From Schistosoma haematobium (Eukaryota; Platyhelminthes; Trematoda; Strigeidida; Schistosomatidae), in the NCBI RefSeq assembly GCF_000699445.3, contig NC_067200.1, forward strand, positions 12,919,256 to 12,983,255: a stretch of 64,000 nucleotides of DNA. The letters run 5' to 3'. Made by a program: the position numbers and the translations under genes. The notes beneath the pieces were generated by a model. The model worked only from the letters and a program-made list of their open reading frames with translations, did no database searches and had not been told where the DNA came from. Below, piece by piece: positions 1 through 61,775 of this stretch (positions within the stretch are counted from its first letter, which is position 1; each line of letters starts with the position of its first letter).

Positions 1-714
1 GAGGCAGACCACACAGAATTCAAACATACCAACTGAAACCGATAAAATTTCAGTCGAAAACATCAACGTCAAGATAATTTAAACACTTTCTAAGTTCAGT
101 GATAATATCAAACAATTATTCAGTATTTCTTGATTTCCAGTCATTATGTAGGTGAAATCTGCCTGTGATGTGAAGTGTCTCTATTAGGTGAACAACTTCT
201 ACAAAACGCCTTTTCAACAACATTGATACACCGAAATCGCAAATCGATCTAAGCAAGATCATCATTGGAAACCTGAAAGCACTGAACGATCGTTTCATCC
301 TAGTATGAAATTCCTAGATAGTGTGCATCAGTGGTCCTGCAAGCGAGAATAAAATCCAGAAACTTTAGTCTCGTGAGCGAACGTTTAACCCACAAACCAC
401 TGAGTTGGCATTCAATGATGTTAGCGTCTAACTTCAACCAATCCACGATATTGCACGACCATCTTACATTATCTTCGGTGGGTCACTGCCCCAAACCCGA
501 CACGGTCGAACTCTACAAGTCACGGCTTCTCTCAAAAAATTCGGAAATCTGCTCTGAAAGCCAGTCACTATAGAGCACATGAATTCAATGATATTCGATA
601 ATCACCACGACCCATTACTGACAATTCTGAAACGTTTTGAAAATATCAGAAAAAGAAATGAACAAACTACAAAACAAAAATTAAAAGATTGAATGAACTA
701 ACATCATTACCTAC
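1..714. other. 3' side intron of the ankyrin gene with a SINE relic
   Basis: Sequence downstream of exon 15 on the minus strand. It holds one degraded tRNA-derived SINE (about 225-565). The ZU5-encoding exons would follow outside the window. No other coding signal was recognised. Confidence 0.6.
225..565 (-). repeat. Degenerate tRNA-derived SINE, minus orientation
   Basis: Shares blocks with the copies at 6560 and 23895: AGCACTGAACGATCGTTTC, then CGAACGTTTAACCCACAAACC (antisense tRNA-like A-box region), CTTCAACCAATCCACGATA, and the terminal TCACGGCTTCTC. The hammerhead core is eroded. Confidence 0.65.
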
Positions 715-49531
<48,817 letters not shown>

Positions 49532-50376
49532 CTAAATATTTAAAAAAAGAAGTCAAATTAGTAATTTTATACGGGACTTTTAACAATTTTAGTTGTAAAT
49601 TATACTTGAAACTCTTTTGTAAGCTACTAACCTTAGCATATCAAAATAATGATACGATCATGACACTTCGTAGTTAAAACTAAAATAAAGCTTTGATGAA
49701 GAATTAGAAAGGTTAAGAATAACTATCAACCCTACTGAATACAAAAGATCAGTTATTCAAGTTTTATATGCCTCGGAAATTAGTTTAACAAGCAAAGTTT
49801 ATGAAAACGACTAAAATTTACTATGTTTGTTCAATATAACTAGCCGAGAAAAACTTGTAGTTGTCTTGGAGACTTGCCTTCAGGTTCATCTGTTTACAAC
49901 CCTTTAAAGTTCAGACAAACATGCTGATAACGTGGAAACATGGCTTTCCACGTTGGCTATCTCCTACTTTTAACGAACACTTCAGTTTGATCGTGTATAA
50001 ATGACCAGTGATTTGTAACCGGTATATTAGTACTTTTAGCTCTAGGGTTTAGTTCAGCGCCTGGACCTGTATGGTCTTTTCTAGACAACGCAGGGACCTT
50101 AGATAAATGTAAACATGCAACACTTGATCCAAAGGTCTATTTCACAAGGGAGTGGGTCAACTTTACAATGCTTGTTTTCACTCTAGCCAGTGTTTGATAA
50201 ATTCAATATTATTTTTTTCTGCTGCAACGCAGCTTAGGTTCACCGTTTATCGGAAAATTGTGATATTACAGTTATTTCCGGTTAGTCTGTTGCGTTCTTT
50301 GGTGTGAATCTAATCCTAAGTGCTATCTTATCCTCACCACGTTGTGAATATGCTAATTGGTAAAAAGCAACGAGTA

Positions 50377-50715
50377 TCACATACCCCAAAACTTTAACTT
50401 GAATACATTCCCAGGAAACAGGTCTTTTTCTGCACAAATTGTATTAAAACGTTCAAAATAATAAATGAAGGTGATTATATGATCCAACTCTATCTGAATG
50501 CAGCTTAAAACACGCACATATATGTCTATTAACGCCATGAAATGACACAATCCCAGAAAATTGTTTAATAAAGCAAAGCCAGAAACAAAAGCAACAATAA
50601 CTCTCACTTTGCATAATATTAGCGGTAAAACAGCCCACATAAATAATACAAACGTGCTCTGAATGCAGCAGTTTTTCTCACAAACCAGTTTTACAACATC
50701 TAACAGTCTGTTCAC
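50377..50715 (-). CDS. Unrecognised 112-codon hydrophobic open frame
   Basis: Begins MNRLLDVVKLVCEKNCC and contains a long hydrophobic stretch (VLPLILCKVRVIVAFVSGFA) that could span a membrane. No family is recognised. Same strand as ankyrin but no matching splice context was found. May be chance. Confidence 0.15.
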   Translation of the reverse strand: MNRLLDVVKLVCEKNCCIQSTFVLFMWAVLPLILCKVRVIVAFVSGFALLNNFLGLCHFMALIDIYVRVLSCIQIELDHIITFIYYFERFNTICAEKDLFPGNVFKLKFWGM

Positions 50716-51753
50716 AATGACAGCACAATATCAACTACATAAGCTAGATTTTGTAGTCACTTCCTTGACACCTGATAAAAGTTTCTTAAAAATCACTTCT
50801 ATTTATCGTTCGAATATTCCGCATCCAATGACTCAATGCAAAGAATGAGAGTTTGCGTGTTATAAACTCATGACATTAGGCTACTTACAAGTTTCCTCAT
50901 ACAAAACATAAGAGATAAATGTCAATTGCTAATAAAAATGAAAACTAAAGTCCATGTTTGCGATTTTTAAATGGAGTTTAAGTGAGTCACTTCAGTCACG
51001 ACTAATAAATAAACTTTTTCAAGTGAATATGACAGGGGAACAAAAGTTAACTACGAACTTCCTACTTCGGCCTTAAAACGGTAGCTATGATAAATAACAA
51101 AGAACAAAGCGCATGAAGTATCGTGATCGACGACAGAATTGATAGACAGGACTGATATTCCATGCTTATAGACCAATACCTCGTTGGAAATAAGTACACT
51201 AACTGCACAAACAAAAATAAGGAAACCAAAAGGAAAAATATTTATCAGGTATTAAGGTTTTGAGTGTATTCAAAAGCGAATATCTCTGGATTATTTTTCT
51301 CAGGCATGGGCCATGATTTAATAGCTTAGGAACAAAATTTCCAGTGGTTAACACACATTTATACGACACTAATCATCACTCAATGAGCTTCTTTTGCATA
51401 TTGTTGGTCAGGTATATATACTCCTATCCCATATTTAAATATAAATACAGTATATTACATCTGAAGTCAGTTTAGTATCGGCAGTGAAAACAACTTACCT
51501 TGTACCTATATTCGATCAATATATTCAACTAAACACTGATACTTAGTCTAAACTTATTCAATTAAGATTTATGTGGAACGTATATGTCTTTCCCACCCCA
51601 TATATGGGACGTTCATATATGAACAATATTGAAGGATTTGCGGCTAAACGGGAATTGGTTCAAAAGACTGGTGTTGTTCACGTTTTCTTAAAAGTTGAAA
51701 GACTGGAAAATTCTTTAATTTAAAACAACTTGTAGAATTCATGATATTTATAT

Positions 51754-51777
51754 GTATGAACACTATAGTGTTCATAC
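51754..51777. repeat. 24-bp perfect palindrome
   Basis: GTATGAACACTA followed directly by its reverse complement TAGTGTTCATAC. Confidence 0.95.
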
Positions 51778-52024
51778 GGCTAAATGAGGGTTACGAGCCG
51801 CCCTTCACCGAAACATTTCCCCAGAATTCAAATTGTCTTCGGGGTAAAGTAGAATTTCTCACAATACTTCTTCGCATCATTTCCCTTCTCTGCTGCTCGA
51901 GTAAGTTATTATTTAGATAAAGCCAAATATATCGGAACCCCGTTTTCCGCTTTGTAAACCCAGTGTGTTATACAATATTTTGATCAACGTTCTATATGTT
52001 TAGCTCAGTGAATTATTTACTGGA

Positions 52025-52058
52025 ATACATAGATGTTGAAATTTCAACATCTATGTAT
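52025..52058. repeat. 34-bp perfect palindrome
   Basis: ATACATAGATGTTGAAA followed directly by TTTCAACATCTATGTAT, with no spacer, then a short (GTAC/ATGT) run. Confidence 0.95.
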
Positions 52059-53339
52059 GTACATGTATGTACATACATTTTTTTAATTATGAATATCATA
52101 AGAACTTTAAGTCACATGCCCGAGTCGATAGCTTTAAGAATATACCAGCTTACTTTCTTAGTTATGACAGATGTATCGTCTTCTCCCAGATTCGTACTAT
52201 CCCTACTTTTGGTCATTTGTGAAGAAATTCAATAAGCGCAGAATTATGAAGCGAAACACCATTGATGTAGTTTGAAGTTTTAAAACACCTATGATCTCAT
52301 AAATACGGAATATGTATTGTGTTCATTTTCATGAAAACCATCTCCTATAAAATCGAATGCCTCCGCCAAGTTGTTATTTCATTTGTCTGAAACAACTTAT
52401 CGAAGTAAGTAGTCTCAGGTATAAATGGAACAGTAAAACTGAAAGTCTATCAAATCCCTATTTAGGGTATTTGGATTGAGTTATAAGGCAACGGGTAATT
52501 AGACAGATCTCACTACGCTGGTTTAGAAGGTGGATTATATGGGTTCTCAGTGAACTGGTGACAAGCAAAGTATGTTCATGATTACATTCAATGAAATGTG
52601 AGGTGGTTGCTGGTATAAAATATTGTAAGGGGAGTTCCGAATTTTTAAAGATTGGAGTGTCAAATGCTTCAACTCTAAAGCCTTTGATAAATGTTTAAAA
52701 TGGTCTAAATATTCAATTATTCCTTTGCTAGCTGATGGCCGTACTATGCAGTTAACTTTTCAGTGGTCCGTGATCGGACTTCAATTTGATCGTATGAAGG
52801 TCAAAATGTATATCCTGACCATTCTTGTATATCTTTATCGACTTATTCGGAGTTGAGTAAATAACAGAATTACGTAAGTCAAATAACGAGAATGAACTTC
52901 TGGGTAATGAATGATACGTATATTTTGAATATGAAGCGAATGGAATAGAGCGAAGCGAAATGTTGCGCGATGGAGAAGGCATGTGAGCCAACTCAATTCA
53001 GTCAAGCGTTAACTAATATTCATTATCGCACGGAAATAAGTTACAAACATGTGATGAATAGGACAGGAAATGTACGCACACATACGTTTATATAAAAAGT
53101 CAAGATTAAGCGAATAATTAACGATGTCAAAATATGACTCAACTAGAATGAATAGATTGGCCGGAAGCTAGAATAAAGTATATGGGGTCAACATAATAAC
53201 CAACACTATAACTTTAAACCTGAAAGGATTAAGAGTTAACCAGGAACCGCATATTACGATTCAAACATAATAACTAAAGCACTTATTTACCATCTTATTT
53301 TGTGTAGAAATTACATTTCTTATTACTGACTTACTCCTG

Positions 53340-54250
53340 TTACTTCCAATGGAGCATAGGCTGTTGACCAGTATTCTTCAACCTACTCTGTACTGAGCCT
53401 TTTTTAGTTCTATCCAATTCTTGTTCATTTTTTTCATGCCTACCTCCATTTCCCGGCGTAATGTGTTCTTTGGTTTTCCTCTTTTTCTTTGGCTTTGAGG
53501 ATTCCATGTGAGGGCTTGTCTTGTGGCGCAGTCGGGTACTTTCCTCAGCATGTGTCCTATCCACTTCCAGTGCTTCTCCCTGATTTCGTTCTCCGCTGGG
53601 ATCTGGTTTGTTCTCTCCCACAGTAGGTTATTGCTAATAGTGTCCGGCCAACAGATCCGAAGTATTTTGCGCAGACAACTGTGAATAAATATTTGTATCT
53701 TCTGGATGATGGATTTCTTGATTCTCCAAGTTTCCGCCCCATACGGTAGAACTGTCTTGACATTTGTATTGAAAATACTGACCTTGGTGTTGCTTCGATG
53801 TCGGGTGGGTTCAGTCGAATCAAGAGCTTTTGAAGTGTCCTACCCACCTGTTTCGTTGTTCTTCAATGTTGGTGATTAGCTTACCTTCCTTGCTTCTCAC
53901 TGCTCGTTCTGGCTTACGGCGATTTCCAGAGAGTTTCTTTGTTATGTCATACAGTTGTCTCATGTTCCCTTCTCTTGCAGCCTTTTCCGCCGTCATTGCT
54001 AAATCTTCAACATATTTACGTTTGACAGTTCTGCTGCTCTTCTTCACTCGCTTGTTCACTTCTGTGTATTCAGCTTGTGCCTTGGCTTTTTCTGCTCTTG
54101 TTCTGCTGGTATTGATTGCTGTCTTTTTGTTCCTCCTTTCTTGACTATTCCGTGTACCTAAATAAATGGTTGCTCTGGTTGTCAGAAGGGGCATCGTCCC
54201 AGTGACCTCCGAAGGAACTCGGCTTTCATCATGAGGCATCATAACTCTTC
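53340..54250 (-). mobile_element. RTE-like non-LTR retrotransposon relic, reverse transcriptase core deleted
   Basis: Minus strand from about 54242: KKTAINTSRTRAEKAKAQAE, KRKYVEDLAMTAEKAAREG, MRQLYDITKKLSGN and [19 protein letters not shown] form the endonuclease-RT linker of flatworm RTE elements. LNPPDIEAT follows. The frame then jumps to the C-terminal region: [40 protein letters not shown] and WMELEK-like remnants in shifting frames. The fingers and palm with the YADD catalytic motif are gone; the junction is near 53785-53800. Several frameshifts show it is dead. Confidence 0.85.
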
Positions 54251-57200
54251 TAAATGAAGACCTTCTGAATCCCAGGGCAGAGTTTAAAAAGCTTGAATAA
54301 TCTTTTCTGGCTAGCGTTTTTTAACGAGTTAGTTTTCTACGGGATTGGGTCACTAACCTCAAGCCCAACCCTCCTCCTTTATCCGGGCTTCGGACCGGCA
54401 AGACTTGTGTTTATAAATCAGGACGTTATGCTAAAACTATGCCCTGATAGTGCAACAAAAAAACATATTACAAACATCGCTATAAAGATATAAATGAGCA
54501 CTGATCCGACAAGATTACACTGAATTTAATCTAGTTGGTCATCTTTTAAATTTAGGTCCACAACTATAATCCACATGTACATGGCATACTTTTTTTGAAA
54601 GATTATTCTTGGCTACACAAATCATCTCATTTGCCCAGAGGGATTTACGTGCACTGAACAAAAGTAAAAACGTAGACGGTTAATATTTTTGATTTTTTAT
54701 CGACGAAAGGTTTGGGCTAGCAATAAAAAATAACTAGTTTCAAAGACTTTTGTGTAAGTCCCCCAACAACTTATCATAAGGAACGTACCACATTTTTCTA
54801 ATTTGTGTATTTCCCAATCTCACTAGAATTTTCGTTATTTTAGACTTATGTGCGTGACGCGTGTGCTGGTATGACAGTTTGTTATCATGTGGAACGGAGT
54901 CACATGGACTGGACAGTGTAAATTAGGTAAAAGCGAACTACAGCTCCCCATGAATTACCTACATAACCAGTAAACCCACATTAGTAACAGGTATTGTCTG
55001 TGAGTTACTTATGCTAATGTACTGCCCTTCACATATGCTAAACGAAGGTCAAAAATAAATATTACATGGCTAGAATATACTCACCAAATTTGTTCATACA
55101 AAACTTGTTATTCTGTTATTTCAAACCATATTTGAAACCCTTAGTCTTTCTCATTATCATTGCTAATACAATTATTTCTCATAGTGTGAATCTCGTGTGG
55201 ACACCAAGGGCTCGTATAAATATATACCATGCTGTACGTAAATTATAGCTGATTGGCTGTATAGTTAACTACTCATGCTCCAGAATCGAGTACAGTTTAC
55301 ACCGAAATCGCACATGACATAATCAAATGCAATTGGCCACCTGTAAGTTTGTGATTTTCTCACATGAATATTAAGATGAAAATGTAGAAGTCGAAACACT
55401 TTTTATGCACAACTTGTACAACATTTATCTTCTTTACACTAAATCATACACCATTTTATACGCTACGCATAAATTTAATCTTACTTTATAGCTCCTTTCA
55501 AAGTAAACTTCTTTATTCAGTTGTTTATTTGCAGCCGCTTCGCCTAATGGACTTCGTAAACCCGGTCCCATACATATGTACATGAAACCGGTATCTAATA
55601 CAAGACTTCAGTGTACACAATAAAGAGGACTGAAAATCGCTACCAAACTTCTTTTAATTTATGAATCGTTTATAAGCTTCTTCAAGCGAGATCTGCTTTC
55701 TGGTAATCAGCAACGACAGCTGGCTTATAGACTAAACCATTGTTTCCCACATCCCACTTCGATGGATGGAAGATGGTAGATTTAATTGGCTTTGAATCAA
55801 CTTTGATATTATCTTGTCACTTTTTTGTGATTGCAATTTTGAGAGAACTATCGTAGTTCAGTAACCAGAACTCCGAAATTCAAATTATTTCGGATTATTT
55901 TACCACAGACATCTCTCTCCTCCCAAAAAAGCAATAACGATATCATAAACGAATAAGCGTTTTTCCAAGTCAAGACAGTGTTGAAACTAACTTCATTCAG
56001 TTTAGCTAACGATCTCAAGGTGGATAGGATTCGTGTTACCTAACACGCACTCCGATCCTAATCATCAACCTTATATGCGGTATGAATATCTATTTCTTGA
56101 CAGAGAATGAAGTACAGTGTAATTAACTATCTTCAAATGCCAAGCCAGAACTAGTAAACAACCAATGACACGGTGATCTGTTTACTCAACAATTACAGGA
56201 ATTTTGTTCACTGGTACAACAATACTAGCGCGATGTCGATTACAACCGACCATAATTCAACCATGAGCTACAGATCCTATACGAAACAATCACAAACGGT
56301 AACAATGTAGTGATACTGGCGTTAGGAAATTAAATATTGGCACAGTCGAACATGATAAGTGGTTCAGCATATCATCGCCTTTAACAGCCGTTCAAGCCCG
56401 AAATTCAGAGTTGGACATTCCAAGTGCTCCGAAGAAACGTCCGCCTTATCGTCCTCCAAAAACTCAGAAACTTCGAACAACTTTCAAGTTCATTCCCCTC
56501 TTATGGGCCTCGGAAGGTCCTATCTTGTGTGATGTGCTCACGCTTCCTGTAAAACCACTGGTTTACTGGATAATATCCGTGAATTGTAGACAAGCGACTA
56601 GTTATAAGCGTACAATACCTACTTCCTGTGTTCCTGAAATAATAGAGCATAATCAACGAACCAACTCAAAAACACGCTTAGCAAAGAAACCCGGAAGACC
56701 CATAATGTTTACACTGAAGACCGTGACCGCCAACTAATGACCCGTTTTACTGGCGCCATCGTATATGTTGTCCCTGTGAACTGATGCTTGCCCAGGTAAT
56801 CGGTCTATACCCACCTTCTGATTCACTGCTGAAGACGTACAACCCCCCTTTGTGTTACCATCCACACATTTTCACTTTGACTTGGTCCAGTTGTTGCATA
56901 AACCCCATTCACTCCCCTCATAAGTAGACATTTACAATGTCTGATGGTTGACCCAATGCCAACTTCAGGTTGGACAGTTTTGGAAGGAGTGAACGTTGTT
57001 CTTCTGGAAGATTGAAGTACGAAGCAGGACACCAAAGTTTTTGGGATTTAATATGGTGGCTTGTAGAGCAGTGCTCTAGTTAATTGAATAACAACTCAGA
57101 GTTACTAAGGTTACAACGTGGCCCCCATAAATCGTCAAATTTATTATTACAGTTTACTAGCATTATCTATATTCTTATGTTTTCTAGGTTATCCCCCCGT

Positions 57201-59183
57201 TTCCATGACCTGTTGTCTTACCTAAACAACGTATGACAATAAATCAGGCATACTTTGTAATCTTTTGACCTTCTTTGTAGTCTGACGTGTCTCTCAAAAC
57301 GAGTTTTTATTGAACAAAAATGTTATTATTGCCATTACGATGAAACTCTCGGAGTCTATGTAATTTTGGTCGAAACAGAATCTATATTCCTCGACGGAAA
57401 AAAATTACACTTATTTTCCTCATTTCTATTTTCTACTGAGTAATAACAACAATAAAAACATATTGACCACATAGCGGTTATATATCATTCTCACAGGTAT
57501 GATCAACACTGTACGACAGGCGAGCTGTTTAGCGAGTTTATAGCAATTATACAGTAACAATTAAAATGCCCTTAGCACAGTCTGTGGCCTTGGAAAACAC
57601 AGTCAGATTCTTATTCCAGGCTTAGTAAATGTACGGCTGTATACCGCAAGCGTTTTGATGAAACAGACAAAAGTGAAGTAAGTCAGTGGAGGAAACGGTG
57701 AGACTATACTTTCCTGACCAACCAAATGGACTTTAAGTTCCGATTCTTATTTCTTACATTATTTCATGACCCTTCTCAAACCCCAATAGGTATGTGGATA
57801 TCCGAAAGATCATTTTAGCGTCCTTTAATGGCTGTGCATAAATTAAAGTCTCACCAATGGAGACCATGCTATCTGCTACTTATAGACCGAATTGTGGTCA
57901 GATAGTCCTAAGACAAAAGAATACAACAGTAAAGAACGATGTGTTGGGACGTGTAAGAAGGTGGAATGAGTTCGAATAATAGGGGAGAAGTCGAATCTGT
58001 AAACGGAAAAGCTGTTTATCTAGGTCGAAGTCACATCTAAAGAGAGTGGGATGTTTGGAAGCTATTGTGACATTTAACCCGGCTAGTTATCAAACGATTT
58101 GTTCGCCAATCATAGTACTAACTACACAATTCTAGTACTGTCCCAAACCAACGGCGTATGGACCGGTATTATTGGTCCACCAAGTTACTTACCCACTTCA
58201 AGTAAAAATAAGGGATGTCGTGTAGCTACGAAGAAGTATGTAAACAAAGCCTCAAAGAAGGAGAAAAAAGAAACGAAACAGATTCTGATATGATTTAAAC
58301 ATGTAGAGAGTCTAACTAACCACGGTGCTGATGTGTTCGCGCGTGCCAGGATATAAGTACAAGTGGAGGGTTCATCAAAGAATCTTGCAAACGTAGGCAA
58401 CTTATCCATATATTCTGAATGGAAGACTGTTCCATATCAGTGAGCACTTGCTGAAGAAAAGGTAATTCAGAGTTCTGCTTTGTATTTTTCAACTTCGACC
58501 TTAAATACTTTATCTCTAACGTCGTATGTGTGTGCCATGGGTAAAGACATAATTACAAGAGGACTGGATAAGTTTGTACTGGAGTTTGAAGTAAAAAATC
58601 GAATTAGAACCCAAAAGGATTCAAGTCTTAGGATTCCATCGTATTCATCTCAGCCTCAGTATATTAGGCACAAGCTTGACAATAAAAACTAACAATATTC
58701 AACGATAGAGCTTAAACTTATCGCGTAGGCCATGTTTTTAGGTGAATGAAACCTGGCAGCTTTCACATTTTAGATGCTTTGGTGGGCAATTCACCCCAAG
58801 GTCGGTTGCTGATATGAGTTTGAGAAACACGTATTGTCATGTGTGAGTTTCAATTTAACAGTTCCTCCAACGCACAGCCACTCACATTTATCATTGAGCC
58901 CTAAAATCTAATCCTTTCATTGGCGTTACTGAATTCATGCAAGATTGTTTATGTCATAATTTGTACGTTCTAAAGGGCAGAGGCAGCTATCACCTTTATC
59001 GAAACATTACCCGGGACAAAACCATTGTTTTATGTCGAGATTAAGATGTTGTAGAGCTAATTTTAGTCATTTGGTTTCTGTTCATGAAAGATATAAACCG
59101 TGAGATAGGATGATATTAATTCAATGAAATGAAGTCCATTGATTAGAATATTGTAGGACAACTTTTCAAAAGCTTTCTTAATA
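54251..59183. other. Region without recognised genes
   Basis: Contains only short uncorroborated open frames, for example a 108-codon plus-strand frame at 56411-56737 rich in Pro, Lys and Thr, and a 64-codon frame at 58099-58293. None shows a known motif or splice context. A 5' ankyrin exon or promoter may lie here but cannot be identified by reading. Confidence 0.4.
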
Positions 59184-59184
59184 T

Positions 59185-59408
59185 AATGATAATGTATTCT
59201 CGAATAACATTATGTTACGTGAGACATGCCAGTTTACAGGTAAGATCAAACCGTTACACATGATACAGGCTTCACTGTTGCAAGTCAATTACGTTTATAT
59301 TTATTAATAATAATGACAATAATTTATTCTCAAATAACAGTTTGTTACACGAGACATCCCAGTTTACAGGTAAGATCGAATTATTGCAAAAGATACAATT
59401 TTCACTGT
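59185..59408. repeat. Tandem duplication, period 130 bp
   Basis: Unit 1 at 59185-59278 and unit 2 at 59311-59408 share TATTCTC.AATAACA, GAGACATCCC-like and CAGTTTACAGGTAAGATC, then TTCACTGT. The shared CAGTTTACAGGTAAGATC is displaced by 130 bases. Confidence 0.85.
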
Positions 59409-59479
59409 ACTAAATTACTCAAATAGGTTGATATTTTATAAAATATGAATGTAGATGGTTTTAGTGAGAATCCTATTGT

Positions 59480-60905
59480 CAGTATCACAGGTGGCGCGCT
59501 TTACGAAGGTTGCTTTGGGACGTGCAACTGATGGTCGATAATAGATCCATGTGAAGATGAGAGCTTTTAGAAGCTACAGCCTTATGTCCCTCCGAAATAT
59601 CTGAGGCTTTGATGATGGTGAAGGACGAAGTCACCCGTTCTATATCTGCTTTCGGTGGCATACCTCAAGGGGGCTGAAAAAAGTTGCAAGAAAAAGAAAG
59701 GACGAGAAGCAGAGCAGACAGTATTCATGAAGAAATAGTTAAGGTATGACTACTCGATCTAATTCTCTTTTATTAAGGTACTTATTAAACAAGATCATTC
59801 TAATATGCTAAAGAAAATGAGTGTAAACAGGGTATGAGTGGACAAACAACTGACAAATGGAAGTGGTTCAGCAAGAAGCTCAAAGTATGGGATTATATGT
59901 AGTCATAAAATATAGTGCTGAAAATAGTATTCTGCTACACAAATGGCGGTCTTCCTTCTCTGTCGAAGTTATTTGAGCCCTTTTTGTAGATTTTATAGGG
60001 TCTTCAGTAGGGTTCATTTTAGCCTTCTGAACACTATTTAAAGAGGTATTTTGCATAATAAATCAGCATCAATACCATTGGATCGTGGCATTCCACTAAA
60101 CCACAATGAACCGTAATTAGACAAAATATTCTACGGTACTTTGGTCATGGGTTTCGGGGATATCACTTCTCACACATGAATGTACATAATATTAGTAAGA
60201 CTCAAACTGTCAGCATGAGAGTTGGCGCGTTTTGTGGGGTTGCGTTGAGACAGGCAACTGATGGTCGAGAATAAATCCACATAACGTCGAAGGCTTCTAG
60301 AACCCATAGCATTATATCCTCCTGGAACATCTGAGACATTAATGATGGTGAAGTACTAAGTCACTCTTTTCATATGCGTTTGCAGCAGCACATCCCGATA
60401 GGAGGAGAAAAAGAAAGTAAAAATGAAAGGACGAATAGCAGAGAAGACAATGTTCATGACTGGTGAAGTTGGGTCATTTGGGGTGGAATAATTAAGGTAT
60501 GACTACTCAGTCTACTCCTCTTTTCTAAAGGCAATTTTCGAGCAAGGTATGAATAGAAGTGGTTCAAAAAAGTGCCGAAAGTTCAGAATTACGTATAGTT
60601 TGAAAACACAGTAAGAAAGATAGTATTCGGATACACCAATGGCTCTCTCCTCTCTTTGATTTCTTTTCATTAAAGCTATCTCAGATCATTTTTAATATAA
60701 TGTATTTTGTAGGTTAATGAGTGGACTTCATTTCAGTGTGATTGTACAGTTTTGCTTGTACCAGTATTTCTTGACAGAAATTGAAGCCGCTTCAAGTCTA
60801 CAAACATTGGCGGAAGACGTATTTTGCACAATACCATTGAATAGCTACATCTCGCCAGACTACAATGATTCGTAATCCAACAAAAGGTCTCTCTGTACAG
60901 ACAAG
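59480..60905. repeat. Diverged tandem duplication, unit about 0.7 kb
   Basis: Unit 1 (59480-60140) and unit 2 (60210-60905) share, in order: GGCGCGCTTT/GGCGCGTTTT, GCAACTGATGGTCGA, AATATCTGAGGC/AACATCTGAGAC, GATGATGGTGAAG, GAAAGGACGA, TTAAGGTATGACTACTC, GAAGTGGTTCA, GATAGTATTC.G.TACAC-like, and GTATTTTGCA followed by ATACCATTG. The offset is about 730-760 bases. No shared open frame was seen. Confidence 0.85.
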
Positions 60906-61004
60906 GGTAGATTGATGTTGTCTCCCCACATTCATGTTTGCTCGCCACCTTCATAAAAATACGACACGACCATTATTTGCTTCTGACATCAATTTAATCC
61001 ACCA

Positions 61005-61775
61005 GATATGTGCGACTCAGTCAGTCAGTCAGTAACAACGTAGAACTTCGTACGTACGTACATCAGTTCGAGTTGCCACACCACCTTAGCACAGAGATGC
61101 AGTTGTCGATTCAAATCCCGTAGTGGTAGAGGTAGCAAGAGTATAAGCAGTAATCGGGAAGATTAGGGTTTGGAGATGTTACTTAAAGAGTATAATACAG
61201 TGAAATAAATTTGGGAGGAGAAAAAAAGACGAGGAGGAATTAGGAGATCAAAATTTGGGAGAACACAAAGAGTGGATGCACCTGCGCCATTGCAAACGTT
61301 TTTGAGCCATGTCATTCAGGGTCTCTAACCATCGGTTGCTATCATCTCGCGGTCCCCAACCAGGTAGTCTACACCTACTAACAAGACTCAGTCCACTTGT
61401 CAGTGACTTCATGAACTTGTGCCATGTTTTGGTCTGGCCGCCCCTAGCTTTCTTCCAACCTACTCCTATACCATTGAACATCGCACGTCGAGGTAGTCGG
61501 TCGTTGGGCATACGTAACACGTGTCCCAGCCATCTCAACTGATGAAGTTTCACTACTTCATCAATTGATTTGCCATCCTTACCTAGTACCCGTTTCCTAA
61601 CAACTGTGTTACTTACTCGATGGTCGCATGATATACGGGCAATGTTTCGAAGACACCTATGATCGAATACTAGTAACCTACGACTACTTTTTCTGATGAG
61701 GCTGATTGACGATGGGTTGATTAGGCTTTCTCTAAGTAGGTTACCAGATAAGTGGACTTTTATCACTTTCCACAA
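61005..61775 (-). mobile_element. CR1-like LINE 3' end (C-terminus of ORF2 plus 3' UTR)
   Basis: Minus strand reads SSRRLLVFDHRCLRNIARIS, then LHQLRWLGHVLRMPNDRLPR, GGQTKTWHKFMKSLTSGLS, CRLPGWGPRD and MAQKRLQWRRCIHSL, ending with a stop at 61248. This is the C-terminal tail of CR1-like reverse transcriptase polyproteins in schistosomes. The stretch down to about 61005 looks like the 3' UTR and includes short CAGT and TACG runs. The frame is open for 175 codons, so the insertion is fairly young. The catalytic RT is missing. Confidence 0.85.

Larger units (their letters stand above)
49532..53339. other. Region upstream of visible exon 1, no exon recognised
   Basis: May be intron or 5' flank. 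It contains a faint relative of the 18130 repeat near 50030-50180, an unexplained minus-strand ORF (50377-50715) and palindromes at 51754 and 52025. No start exon could be assigned. Confidence 0.5.

Noticed and set aside
50030..50180. Third full copy of the 18130 repeat
   Set aside because: Only short blocks (AAAGGTCTA, CACAAGG.AGTGG) match; too weak to list as a copy.
53830..54144. Plus-strand 104-codon Leu/Ser-rich ORF resembling a membrane protein
   Set aside because: Antisense of the RTE-like coding relic; the Lys/Arg-rich sense strand explains it.
55500..55620. Promoter or first exon of the ankyrin gene
   Set aside because: Locally GC-richer with a TTTGCAG-like acceptor, but no start codon with an ankyrin-like continuation and no phase-0 donor could be shown.
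61309..61542. Plus-strand ORF at 61.3 kb
   Set aside because: Antisense shadow of the CR1-like ORF2 C-terminus.
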